This document shows, in pieces, positions 6,634-13,750 of a stretch of DNA of 15,268 nucleotides. The first letter of the stretch is position 1; every line of letters begins with the position of its first letter. This DNA comes from an uncultured Propioniciclava sp. (GTDB lineage Bacteria > Actinomycetota > Actinomycetes > Propionibacteriales > Propionibacteriaceae). The notes under the pieces were generated by a model. The model was not told where the DNA came from. It worked only from the letters and a program-made list of their open reading frames with translations, and ran no database searches. The translations under genes were made by a program, and so were the position numbers. The stretch is from positions 1-15,268 of the forward strand of contig CALMPQ010000039.1 in assembly GCA_937872005.1 (NCBI GenBank). The letters run 5' to 3'.

Positions 6634-7838
6634 AGTGCCTCCTCGACCCTATGCTCGGCGTCCTTGACGCGGAGCCGACCAGCCATCAACTCTGGGAGCA
6701 GCGTGTCCCGCAGGGCGGCGAGGGTGCGGTTCTCATCCCGGGCTTGCGCCAACCGAGTAAACAGCGCCGTGGCCAACTCCCCGAGTTCACGGAAGCCCTC
6801 GTCGGGTGGCAGGAGCATCTCGTACTTCGCGAGGTCGGCGGCAGCGACGCGCTGCCGTCCTGAGGTCCCGGTCATGTGTAGTGCCGCATGGGTCCGGAAT
6901 CCCTCATCCGTTGCCAGAAGGTAGCTCACAGACTTGGCAATACCCCGTCGGCTCCTCATCACCACGAACTCTGTAGAACCTACCCCCACCTCGCCGGCTT
7001 CAAGGAAGTCAACGAACCCGGTCTTGCGATTCTCGAGGCAGGGCGTGATGCGGGCTAAGAGAGTATCCCCGTTCATGAACCGGGCGCCGCCTGCCACGGC
7101 CGGCCGACTCCCCCAATCGCGGATGACGCTGTCCGCGGTTGGGAGCTTGTTCATGTCGACGAAAGTGATCGGATCAAGGGGCGCACTGCACCGCGGATTG
7201 AAGTCAATCAGCTCAGATATTTCGCGAGGTCCGGCGCTGGGCAGGTCGGAGAGCCGAGCCAGATGGGCTCGGAGTAGTCGCTCGACGCTCCCATTGGGGG
7301 CTTCATTGGCGGCGATCTTGTCGTCCAGCGCTCCGAGGACCTCGGCGATACCCACTTGCTCCCGAAATGCGGGAACTGGCAGGGGTACCTGCCCGAGAAT
7401 GCTCGTGTTGAGGTTGAGCATCGTGGCTCCGACCGCGTGCCGCCGGATCCAGGTTCGCGCATCTTCCGTACCGAGCGCATAGGAAACGAACCGCGAGTCG
7501 GCGCGATCTCCGACACGGACCCGAAGACAACCCGTCCCGCACAACCAACCCTCTTGTTCAGGACGCACCCACGCCCGCTTCTCCACATCACCGCGCCGCG
7601 AGTACACGATGTCTCCAGCGATGAGCCGGTGCTTCGTGAGGCGTTCCGCATCCACATCGCTCACTCGGGCGATCCCCTCAGCACTCAATGAGTTCTCACG
7701 GATGTTCTGAGGCATCACGCTGGGGATGCCGTCCTCGACGTAGTCCGCCGCGTGCAGTTGGCTTCCGAAGGGCCCGGTCTGGATACCACCACCGCCGCGG
7801 CGACACAGCTCCCCCAGCGTCACCATCTCGAAGCTCAT
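6630..7838 (-). CDS. hsdS: type I restriction-modification specificity subunit
   Basis: HsdS recognises the bipartite DNA target for both methylation and cleavage. The 402-residue protein has two target-recognition domains (TRDs). TRD1 (about 1-160) contains the G-D-I-V-Y-S-R-R-G-D turn and ends in L-N-L-N-T-S-I-L-G-Q-V-P-L-P-V-P. A conserved spacer helix follows at about 160-198. TRD2 (about 205-345) contains F-M-N-G-D-T-L-L-A-R-I-T-P and ends in L-L-P-P. A second conserved helix finishes with L-L-P-E-L-M-A-G-R-L-R-V at 380-391. The length is normal for a two-TRD subunit. The target sequence cannot be read from the protein. The ATG overlaps the hsdM stop (ATGA) and has little ribosome-binding site of its own, so translation is probably coupled. 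No internal inverted repeat suggesting phase variation was seen. Confidence 0.93.
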   Translation of the reverse strand: MSFEMVTLGELCRRGGGGIQTGPFGSQLHAADYVEDGIPSVMPQNIRENSLSAEGIARVSDVDAERLTKHRLIAGDIVYSRRGDVEKRAWVRPEQEGWLCGTGCLRVRVGDRADSRFVSYALGTEDARTWIRRHAVGATMLNLNTSILGQVPLPVPAFREQVGIAEVLGALDDKIAANEAPNGSVERLLRAHLARLSDLPSAGPREISELIDFNPRCSAPLDPITFVDMNKLPTADSVIRDWGSRPAVAGGARFMNGDTLLARITPCLENRKTGFVDFLEAGEVGVGSTEFVVMRSRRGIAKSVSYLLATDEGFRTHAALHMTGTSGRQRVAAADLAKYEMLLPPDEGFRELGELATALFTRLAQARDENRTLAALRDTLLPELMAGRLRVKDAEHRVEEAL

Positions 7839-9460
7839 CCCAAACGCCCCAACTGTTCCCGGACGACCTGCGCCAAGCGTTCTGACTCGTCGAACTGCGC
7901 CAGCAACTCGGCCGTGAACGAGTCGATCCGTGCCGCCACTTCGGCCGGGTCCACCTCGACCTCGGCAGCGCCCACATAGCGCCCCGGTGTGAGGGCGTAC
8001 CCGGCGTCCTTGATCTCGGCGAGAGCCGCCGAGCGGCAGAAACCCGGCACGTCGGCGTACTCCAAACCCTTCCCCCGAGCCGAGTCAGTCCCCCGCCACG
8101 CGTGGTAGGTGTCGGCGATCTGGGCGATGTCGGCGTCCGAGAATGCCCGGTTCGCGCGGTCGACCATGTGGCCCAGCTCCCGCGCATCGATGAACAGCAC
8201 CTGACCGCGCCGGTCGGTGGCCCCTTGCTTGCCCGCCGACTTGTCCATGGCGAAGAACCACAGGCACACGGGAATGCCGGTCGACCGGAACAACTGCGTC
8301 GGCAGGGCCACCATGCAACTCACGAGGTCGGCGTCCACGATCTCGGCGCGGATTGCACCCTCACCGCCCGAGTTCGACGACATCGACCCGTTGGCCAACA
8401 CCACGCCGGCCGAACCGCCGGGCGCAAGGTGCGACAGGATGTGCTGCAGCCACGCGTAGTTGGCGTTGTTCGCCGGCGGGACGCCGTAGCGCCAGCGTCC
8501 GTCGCGCTCATTGCGCGCCCAGTCCTTGATGTTGAAGGGTGGGTTGGCGAGAACGTAGTCAGCCTTCAGCCCGGGGTGCAGGTCGCGCGCGAAGGTGTCG
8601 CCCCAGACGGGCCCCAGATCGGCTCCGATGCCGTGGATCGCGAGGTTCATCTTCGCCATCCGCCAGGTGCGCTCGTTGAGCTCTTGTCCGTACACGTGGA
8701 CGTCCTGGGGGTGGCGCCCATGCGCCTCGACGAACTTCTCGGTCTGCACGAACATGCCGCCCGACCCGCAGCAGGGGTCATACACACGCCCTGACAAGGG
8801 CTCCAGCACCTCGACCAGCACCCGCACCACCGAAGCGGGGGTGTAGAACTCGCCGCCGCGCTTGCCCTCGGCCGCCGCGAACTTCTCCAGGAAGTACTCG
8901 TACACCTCGCCCAGCAGGTCGCGCGCCTTCGTGGCGCCCTGGCCGGTGAAGCGTGCGTTGTTGAACAGGTCGATCAGCTCGCCGAGGCGGCGTTGATCCA
9001 CGCTGCTGGAGTTGAAGATGCGTGGCAGCGTGGCCTTGAGCGCTGGGTTGGCGTCCATGACCAGATCCATCGCCTGGTTGACCCGCACCCCGATGTCACC
9101 GGCCTTGGCATTGCGCGCCAAGGACGCCCAGTGCGCGTCAGACGGGATCCAGAAAACCCCAGCAGAGGTGTACTCGTCGATGTCGCCCACCAGGGCCTCG
9201 ATCTGCTCCTCGTTGTACCCCTGCCCGCCGAGCTCGGCAGCGATCTGCTCCCGGCGCTCGTCGAAGGCGTCCGAGACGTACTTGAGGAAGACCAGGCCGA
9301 GAATGACGTCCTTGTACTGCGAGGCGTCCATGGAGCCCCGCAGCTTGTCGGCCGCCTTCCACAAGGTGTCCTTCAACTCCTTGGCCGACGTGGGCGTCTG
9401 CGGCTCGGCAGCCTTCTTCGGACGCCCCCGGCGCGGCAGGGCGTTGGGCAACAGGGTCAT
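7835..9460 (-). CDS. hsdM: type I restriction-modification N6-adenine methyltransferase subunit
   Basis: HsdM transfers a methyl group from AdoMet to adenine N6 at the site chosen by HsdS. The 541-residue protein has an HsdM N-terminal helical domain (about 25-170) and then the methylase core. The AdoMet-binding motif D-P-C-C-G-S-G-G is at 228-235 and the catalytic N-P-P-F at 306-309, with G-E-F-Y-T-P at 203-208. All are intact. Near the N-terminus, R-G-R-P-K-K at 11-16 resembles an AT-hook. I chose the ATG at 9460 because GAGAGGA lies just before it and it overlaps the upstream gene's stop as ATGA; a longer frame to 9490 has nothing to recommend it. It is second in the operon, between protein X and hsdS. 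Confidence 0.95.
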   Translation of the reverse strand: MTLLPNALPRRGRPKKAAEPQTPTSAKELKDTLWKAADKLRGSMDASQYKDVILGLVFLKYVSDAFDERREQIAAELGGQGYNEEQIEALVGDIDEYTSAGVFWIPSDAHWASLARNAKAGDIGVRVNQAMDLVMDANPALKATLPRIFNSSSVDQRRLGELIDLFNNARFTGQGATKARDLLGEVYEYFLEKFAAAEGKRGGEFYTPASVVRVLVEVLEPLSGRVYDPCCGSGGMFVQTEKFVEAHGRHPQDVHVYGQELNERTWRMAKMNLAIHGIGADLGPVWGDTFARDLHPGLKADYVLANPPFNIKDWARNERDGRWRYGVPPANNANYAWLQHILSHLAPGGSAGVVLANGSMSSNSGGEGAIRAEIVDADLVSCMVALPTQLFRSTGIPVCLWFFAMDKSAGKQGATDRRGQVLFIDARELGHMVDRANRAFSDADIAQIADTYHAWRGTDSARGKGLEYADVPGFCRSAALAEIKDAGYALTPGRYVGAAEVEVDPAEVAARIDSFTAELLAQFDESERLAQVVREQLGRLG

Positions 9461-11496
9461 GCGGATTTCCTCTCCACGGTCACAGAACACAGGCCAGCCC
9501 CCAGCGCGCTGGCCAGGGTCGACATCAAGTCATGGGTGGCGCCCAAGGCATCCTCGAGCAGGCGCTGCCGCTCGGCCAGGGCAGCCGCAGCCTCGGAGGC
9601 CTCTCGGATCACGCCGGGTGGCAACAGGGTGATGGGCCACCGGCGCCAGTCCTGGGACTGGGCGGACGCGAGGGCCAACCCAGCGGCCAACCAGGCGGGC
9701 ACCAGACGCTGCGGCTTGGGCTCGTCGGCCCTACCCTCGGCATGAGCCCGGATCTGCGCCTCGGTCGGTATGTGGCACCGCAGCACCCGCGAGGGGGCCG
9801 CGACCACGAGACCGCCGCTGTCGTCGAGGAGAACGATGGGGGCGCCTCGAGTCGAGAAGATGAGATCACCGGGTTCGGTGACTCGTAAGTGCTCATGCGC
9901 ACCGAGGGCCCTGAAGGTGAGGCCGGCCAGGTGGTCCCGCGAACGCAGCTCACGGGGATCCCGCAGGACACCCACATCCGGTGTCGGAACCAGATCGCTG
10001 TCACTGAGCGAGGCACCCCGGATCAGGGTCACGTGACCCAGATCCACCGCCTCACCCAGGGTGATCCGTTGCACCAGACCCGGCGACTCGTTGGGGACCA
10101 CGGACAGCGCCCACCCATTGCTCACCGGTCGCGACACGGCCGGGACCAGGTCGTCCAGCAGTCGGGGCAGGCCGCGGGTTGCCGTCATGCGCGCATCCAG
10201 ATGGAGGGCCACGAGGTCGCCGTCGGCCATCACCAACTCGGCCTGACGCACGAACCGGCCGGGGGCGGCGTGGCCACGCCGCTCAGGACGCCCGACCAGG
10301 GACGCTGCGATGTCGTCGACCAGCGCGGACGGGTTCTGGGTGAGGGGTGCCGAAACATCCGCGCAGTAGGTCTCGGCGGGGTCGTGGGCAGGGCCCAACA
10401 CCCACATGGCCGTGCGCAGCGCCGGATTGCTCGGCAGCAACCCAGCGGGCAGCCGCACGATGGCTCGCGTGAACCCCGACTGCAGGGCCTGACGCCTCTC
10501 CTCACCCGCCGGCGTCAGCGGGACGCCCGACGCAGGGGGCCGCCCGGGGCGCACGACCCGCAGCGGGCCGGTCAGGGCCGACGCCGCGCCCACGACGACG
10601 GCGCGCATGCTGGTCGAGCACTGCAGGGTCAGTTCGTTGAGCCACGCCAGATCGGCCTCGCGATCGTTGTCATCGAGGCGGACGACCAAGACTGCCTCCT
10701 TCGGCAGGCCCGTCCCGTCGCCGGCTTCGAGCGTCGACGCCCGGACGCCGTGGGTGGCCAGCCAGCGCCGCGCCAAGCGCGCCTCCCTGTCGGACGCCTC
10801 CCCGAACAGTGCCAGTGTGGTGTGGGGGCGCTCTTCCAGCCAATCGGGCAGGTTGGCGAGCAGCACGAGATCGCGGGCGCGCGGCAGGCACAGGACCGGC
10901 GCTTCGAAGCCAGCCTCATCGGCAGCGCTCATGGCCACGTCGAGAACGAGGTCGGCGAACGCAGCGGCCACCCTGACCGACCCCGGCGCATCCGGCGTGC
11001 GGCGCGATCTCAGCAGGGCGTCGAACGGCTCTGCGGCGTCCATTGCGCCCCGCACGAGCAAGGACGCATAGGCCGACAACCGGCCAAGATCATCGCCCAA
11101 CGCCTCGACCTCGCGGCGCAGGAACTCATCGTCCGGGTCCCTCTCGTCGGCCAGGTCGAGGAGGTCATCGGGGTCACCCGGGAGCGGACCCGTGAGCGCC
11201 TCGAGACACAGCAGCGCCGACAAGCCGCGGAAGAGTCCGGTGTCCGCCAGGACCCGACGACCCGAGAACTGGAAGGCCACGGCGTCCTCGGCGGCGCGGG
11301 GGTTGCGACCGAGGCCGGTGCGGGTCAGCCACGCCACCACGTCGGCGCAGGAGAAGAACTCTTGGCCACCCTCGCGATTCACAGGATCGGGGAAGGGATC
11401 ACGTTGCGCGCGCCGCATGCGCCAGTTGGTCACGACCGGGCGCCCGACCTGCGCCAGCAACGCCACGTCGGCCAGCGACACCAAGTCCTCAACCAT
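9457..11496 (-). CDS. protein X: winged-helix, degenerate methylase-like and HsdS-like protein leading the operon
   Basis: The 679-residue protein is first in the operon. Residues 5-60 look like a MerR/excisionase-type winged helix (S-L-A-D-V-A-L-L-A-Q-V-G-R-P-V-V-T-N-W-R, later C-A-D-V-V-A-W-L), as found at the front of many actinobacterial N6-methylase-like proteins. Residues 75-400 follow the layout of such methylases (R-G-L-S-A-L-L-C helix; A-R-R-W-L-A-T-H-G-V at 242-251; R-A-I-V-R-L-P-A-G at 344-352). However, no D-x-x-x-G-x-G and no N-P-P-Y/F is present; V-V-R-L-D-D-N-D sits where the catalytic motif would be expected. Residues 410-679 resemble an HsdS half: G-D-L-I-F-S-T-R-G at 543-551, then a helix of about 630-665. 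It is probably catalytically dead and acts in DNA binding or complex assembly. GGAAGGAGG precedes the ATG. The domain reading is inference from motif spacing. Confidence 0.65.
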   Translation of the reverse strand: MVEDLVSLADVALLAQVGRPVVTNWRMRRAQRDPFPDPVNREGGQEFFSCADVVAWLTRTGLGRNPRAAEDAVAFQFSGRRVLADTGLFRGLSALLCLEALTGPLPGDPDDLLDLADERDPDDEFLRREVEALGDDLGRLSAYASLLVRGAMDAAEPFDALLRSRRTPDAPGSVRVAAAFADLVLDVAMSAADEAGFEAPVLCLPRARDLVLLANLPDWLEERPHTTLALFGEASDREARLARRWLATHGVRASTLEAGDGTGLPKEAVLVVRLDDNDREADLAWLNELTLQCSTSMRAVVVGAASALTGPLRVVRPGRPPASGVPLTPAGEERRQALQSGFTRAIVRLPAGLLPSNPALRTAMWVLGPAHDPAETYCADVSAPLTQNPSALVDDIAASLVGRPERRGHAAPGRFVRQAELVMADGDLVALHLDARMTATRGLPRLLDDLVPAVSRPVSNGWALSVVPNESPGLVQRITLGEAVDLGHVTLIRGASLSDSDLVPTPDVGVLRDPRELRSRDHLAGLTFRALGAHEHLRVTEPGDLIFSTRGAPIVLLDDSGGLVVAAPSRVLRCHIPTEAQIRAHAEGRADEPKPQRLVPAWLAAGLALASAQSQDWRRWPITLLPPGVIREASEAAAALAERQRLLEDALGATHDLMSTLASALGAGLCSVTVERKSA

Positions 11497-11663
11497 GGAT
11501 TCCTCCTTCCCTTGGTCAAGATCATGCTCCCTCGACGCGCGGTTGTCGATTGCATTCTGCTTCTAACTATGCAAACAGGGGTTTTCATTTTTTGTGCTTG
11601 CCCCGCCATCCGCCAGGCGTGACATTGGTGTCGGCCGAACAACCCCGAGAAAGGACATGCGCC
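11497..11663. promoter_or_regulatory. divergent promoter region between protein X and the coiled-coil gene
   Basis: This 167-base region separates two divergent genes and is clearly more AT-rich than its surroundings at about 11540-11610. It holds a dyad, TTGCAT at 11550-11555 and ATGCAA at 11569-11574, separated by 13 bases. TTGTCG at 11543-11548 and TAACTATG at 11564-11571 could be weak -35 and -10 elements for the + strand, with short spacing. The - strand also offers TAGTTA-like -10 candidates. Individual promoters cannot be fixed by eye. Confidence 0.5.
11550..11574. promoter_or_regulatory. TTGCAT-N13-ATGCAA dyad, candidate operator
   Basis: The two 6-base arms are exact reverse complements with centres 19 bases apart, close to two helical turns, a spacing suited to a dimeric regulator. 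The dyad lies in the AT-rich core of the divergent region and could control both directions. The winged-helix of protein X is one possible binder, by inference. Confidence 0.35.
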
Positions 11664-13034
11664 ATGACCAGCATCACCCGCCCCCGAGCCCGCTTCGAAG
11701 CGACCGGGCCCAGCCTCCACATCGAGGCGCTCACCATCACTAACGACGCCGTGCTGCGCGAGTGCCGGCACTGGGCGACGGGCGAACGCGGCCCCGCCGC
11801 GGACGCAGACGCCCTGGCCGGTGCCGACCTCACCAGCTTCGTGATGCAGGCGATGACCATCGGTGCAACCGCACTCACGACCGCCGGCACCACCCAGACG
11901 TCCTACTCGGTCGAGAACCTCATTGCGGACGCCGAGAAGCGCTCCACCGCTGCCTCCGAACTCGCCACGCAGCAGACCGCGAAGGCCGTGGAGACGGCGT
12001 CCAAGACGCTCACCCAGGCGACCGCCGACACGGCCAAGCAGGTGGCCGAGTCACTGGAGAAGGCGACCGCGGAGGTCACCCGCGAGATCGGTCGTCTGGT
12101 CGGGGGCGAGGACCCTGAGCTGATGCGCCGTCTTCAGCCCCTGCTCGAGACGACCATGCAGACGATGAAGGAGGCCACGCTGAAGGACACCGCGGGTCTG
12201 CTCGACAAGGTCGCCCGCCAGTTCAACCCGGCCGACCCCGCGTCTCCGATGGCTGTTCAGATGCGGACCCTGACCGAGGCCCAGGAGAAGCAGGCCGAGG
12301 TCTTCACCGCGGAGCAGAAGGCACTCATGGGCAAGATCGACGAGCTCGCGGCCGCCATCAGGATCAAGCAGGCCCACGATCATGTGGTGGCGTCGACCGC
12401 CCTCAAGGGCGTCACGTACGAGGAGGGCGTCCACGCAGCCCTGTCCGATCTGGCCGCGGGCCTGGGCGACGAGTACCACGAGACGGGCACCATCACCGGC
12501 CTCAAGACCCGCAGCAAGAAGGGCGACGGCGTCCTGTCGCTGCAGGGCGGGGACACCAGGGTCGTCATCGAGATGACCGACTCGGCACGTTCTCGTTGGA
12601 CCGACTATCTTCGGGAGGCCGAGGAGAACCGCGGAGCGCTCGCGTCGCTCGGGCTCGCCAGGTCCACCGACCAGTTGGGGGGCCAGACCCTGCTCGTTCT
12701 TGGGCCGCGTCGGCTGGTCCTCGCCTACGACCCCGAGTCTGACGACACGCAACTGCTGCGCTGCGCACTCCTGCTGTTGCGTCAGGCGGCCGAGACCGCA
12801 GCGAGCCGGGTCGATTCTGGCGAGATCGCCACGGCTGACGAAGCGCTGGCCGAGGCGGTGGCGAAGCTCGAACACCTCGGCCGCATCAAGAAGAGTGCGG
12901 GCACGATTCGGCGCGGCGTGGATGCGATCGAGACCGATGCCACCACGTTGCAGACCGAACTCCTTCGGCTGCTGAGCAAGGCGCGGAGCGTTCTCGCGGG
13001 AGTGCCCCTGGACGCCGGCGCCCCCGCAGCCTGA
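11664..13034 (+). CDS. coiled-coil protein with a PD-(D/E)xK-like C-terminal domain, divergent from the restriction operon
   Basis: I do not recognise a named gene. The 456-residue protein has a small N-terminal region, a long Ala/Thr/Glu/Lys-rich helical stretch (about 85-240) that should form a coiled coil, and a globular domain at about 247-380. That domain reads G-V-T-Y-E-E-G-V, G-D-E-Y, K-K-G-D (285-288), R-V-V-I-E-M-T (299-305), then E-E-N-R-G-A. This is the layout of DUF2130-like restriction-nuclease folds, in which K-K-G-D and E-x-K form the active site, but here E303 is followed by M-T, so the usual Lys is missing. A final helical segment (about 385-445) follows. The ATG at 11664 is chosen because GAGAAAGGA lies just upstream; the open frame from 11550 adds a Cys/His-rich tail with no resemblance. 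It may be a DNA-binding or structural partner rather than a nuclease. Confidence 0.65.
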   Translation: MTSITRPRARFEATGPSLHIEALTITNDAVLRECRHWATGERGPAADADALAGADLTSFVMQAMTIGATALTTAGTTQTSYSVENLIADAEKRSTAASELATQQTAKAVETASKTLTQATADTAKQVAESLEKATAEVTREIGRLVGGEDPELMRRLQPLLETTMQTMKEATLKDTAGLLDKVARQFNPADPASPMAVQMRTLTEAQEKQAEVFTAEQKALMGKIDELAAAIRIKQAHDHVVASTALKGVTYEEGVHAALSDLAAGLGDEYHETGTITGLKTRSKKGDGVLSLQGGDTRVVIEMTDSARSRWTDYLREAEENRGALASLGLARSTDQLGGQTLLVLGPRRLVLAYDPESDDTQLLRCALLLLRQAAETAASRVDSGEIATADEALAEAVAKLEHLGRIKKSAGTIRRGVDAIETDATTLQTELLRLLSKARSVLAGVPLDAGAPAA

Positions 13035-13049
13035 GACCGCTGGCCGCCA

Positions 13050-13082
13050 CGCGCCCGGCTTTCAGCGGATCAACCGGGCGCG
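13050..13082. terminator. bidirectional stem-loop between two convergent genes
   Basis: CGCGCCCGG at 13050-13058 and CCGGGCGCG at 13074-13082 form a perfect 9-bp stem with a 15-base loop. The loop includes the stop codon of the convergent toxin gene, and the stem begins 16 bases after the stop of the coiled-coil gene. Its symmetry suits termination from both sides. There is no T-run. Confidence 0.6.
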
Positions 13083-13433
13083 CGGGTGGGCCGCCCATGC
13101 TTGGTCTGCGGTCAGTGCGTCTGCGTCCAGCCGATCGGCCAAGGCGAGGCACAACCGGTCGGCCAAACTCAGCGAGGGGTGGTCGAGCCACAGGTGGGCC
13201 GCGCGCTCGGCGTCCTCTCGGCCCACGTCGACCACGCTCAGGCGCAACAGGGTGACCGCCGCGGCGACGTCGTCGAGGGCCACGCCGCGCGCCAGGGCCT
13301 TCTGGACGACTTCACTCCAGTTGACCGCGGAGCACGTCAAGGGCTCCCCCGCTGCGGTCGCTGCCTCAACCGCGTCGGCGCCGGGCTCGTCCCCCAGCCA
13401 GGCCAACACGGCCGACGCGTCGACGACGATCAC
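13062..13433 (-). CDS. PIN-domain toxin, VapC-like
   Basis: VapC toxins are small ribonucleases that cut tRNA or rRNA when their antitoxin is lost. The 123-residue protein has the full set of PIN acidic residues: D5 in V-V-D-A-S-A, E41 in N-W-S-E-V, D92 in S-L-A-D-R-L-C-L-A-L-A and D110 in T-A-D-Q-A-W. The length is typical. The GTG start overlaps the antitoxin stop as GTGA, so it is probably translated by coupling and lacks a strong ribosome-binding site. All four acidic residues are present, so it looks functional. The RNA target cannot be predicted. Confidence 0.9.
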   Translation of the reverse strand: MIVVDASAVLAWLGDEPGADAVEAATAAGEPLTCSAVNWSEVVQKALARGVALDDVAAAVTLLRLSVVDVGREDAERAAHLWLDHPSLSLADRLCLALADRLDADALTADQAWAAHPRARLIR

Positions 13434-13666
13434 GGCAGGGTTGCGTCACGTCGCCGGTCAGTGATCAGTTCCTCGACCACCCCCGTGCCGCGCAGGGCAC
13501 GACGAACGCGACCGAGGGCCTCACGGGGCGACTGGGCCGTCAGCTTGCCATCGACGACCGTGACGGTGATGTGGTCCCCCTGCTGCAGGCCCAACTCCTC
13601 GCGAAGCTCGACGGGCAGCACGACCCGACCTCGATCTCCCACCCGCAACACGTGCGTGGTACTCAT
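13430..13666 (-). CDS. AbrB/MazE-type antitoxin
   Basis: The 78-residue protein begins with a SpoVT/AbrB-fold DNA-binding domain (about residues 5-48: V-G-D-R-G-R-V-V-L-P-V-E-L-R-E-E-L-G-L, G-D-H-I-T-V). It ends with a charged helical tail that should wrap the toxin. Such antitoxins neutralise the toxin and repress their own promoter as a complex. The ATG at 13666 has no recognisable ribosome-binding site; a TACGGT -10-like element lies nine bases before it, so a leaderless transcript is possible. The upstream ligase gene ends 84 bases away, leaving room for its own promoter. It overlaps the toxin gene by four bases. Confidence 0.88.
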   Translation of the reverse strand: MSTTHVLRVGDRGRVVLPVELREELGLQQGDHITVTVVDGKLTAQSPREALGRVRRALRGTGVVEELITDRRRDATLP

Positions 13667-13690
13667 GTCGATACCGTACCACCAAGCGGG
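13650..13690 (-). promoter_or_regulatory. candidate leaderless promoter of the toxin-antitoxin pair
   Basis: On the - strand TACGGT fits the actinobacterial TAnnnT -10 pattern and ends six bases before the ATG, so transcription would begin almost at the start codon. No clear -35 box is seen at the expected distance. The absence of a ribosome-binding site supports this reading, but the evidence is weak. Confidence 0.3.
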
Positions 13691-13750
13691 CCCGGTCCAG
13701 CACCGCGTGGAGCGCCGGCGGGTCGAAACGTCGCGCGGGGGCCCGTCGCA

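Noticed and set aside
5656..6924. 422-codon + strand frame opposite the DUF1016 gene and the end of hsdS
   Set aside because: No domain pattern, and it crosses the boundary of two well-supported genes on the other strand.
6850..7200. Possible lower GC in the second HsdS recognition domain as a sign of domain exchange
   Set aside because: Sample lines I counted were about 57-58% GC, but parts of the DUF1016 and hsdM genes gave similar values, so the contrast is not convincing by eye.
9889..11622. Long + strand open frame (577 codons) opposite protein X
   Set aside because: Arg/Gln/His-rich, low-complexity translation with no domain. Protein X has a strong ribosome-binding site and overlaps hsdM, so it is the real gene.
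11550..11663. Longer start for the coiled-coil gene at 11550
   Set aside because: It would run through the AT-rich divergent promoter region, and the added sequence lacks resemblance; the ATG at 11664 follows a good ribosome-binding site.
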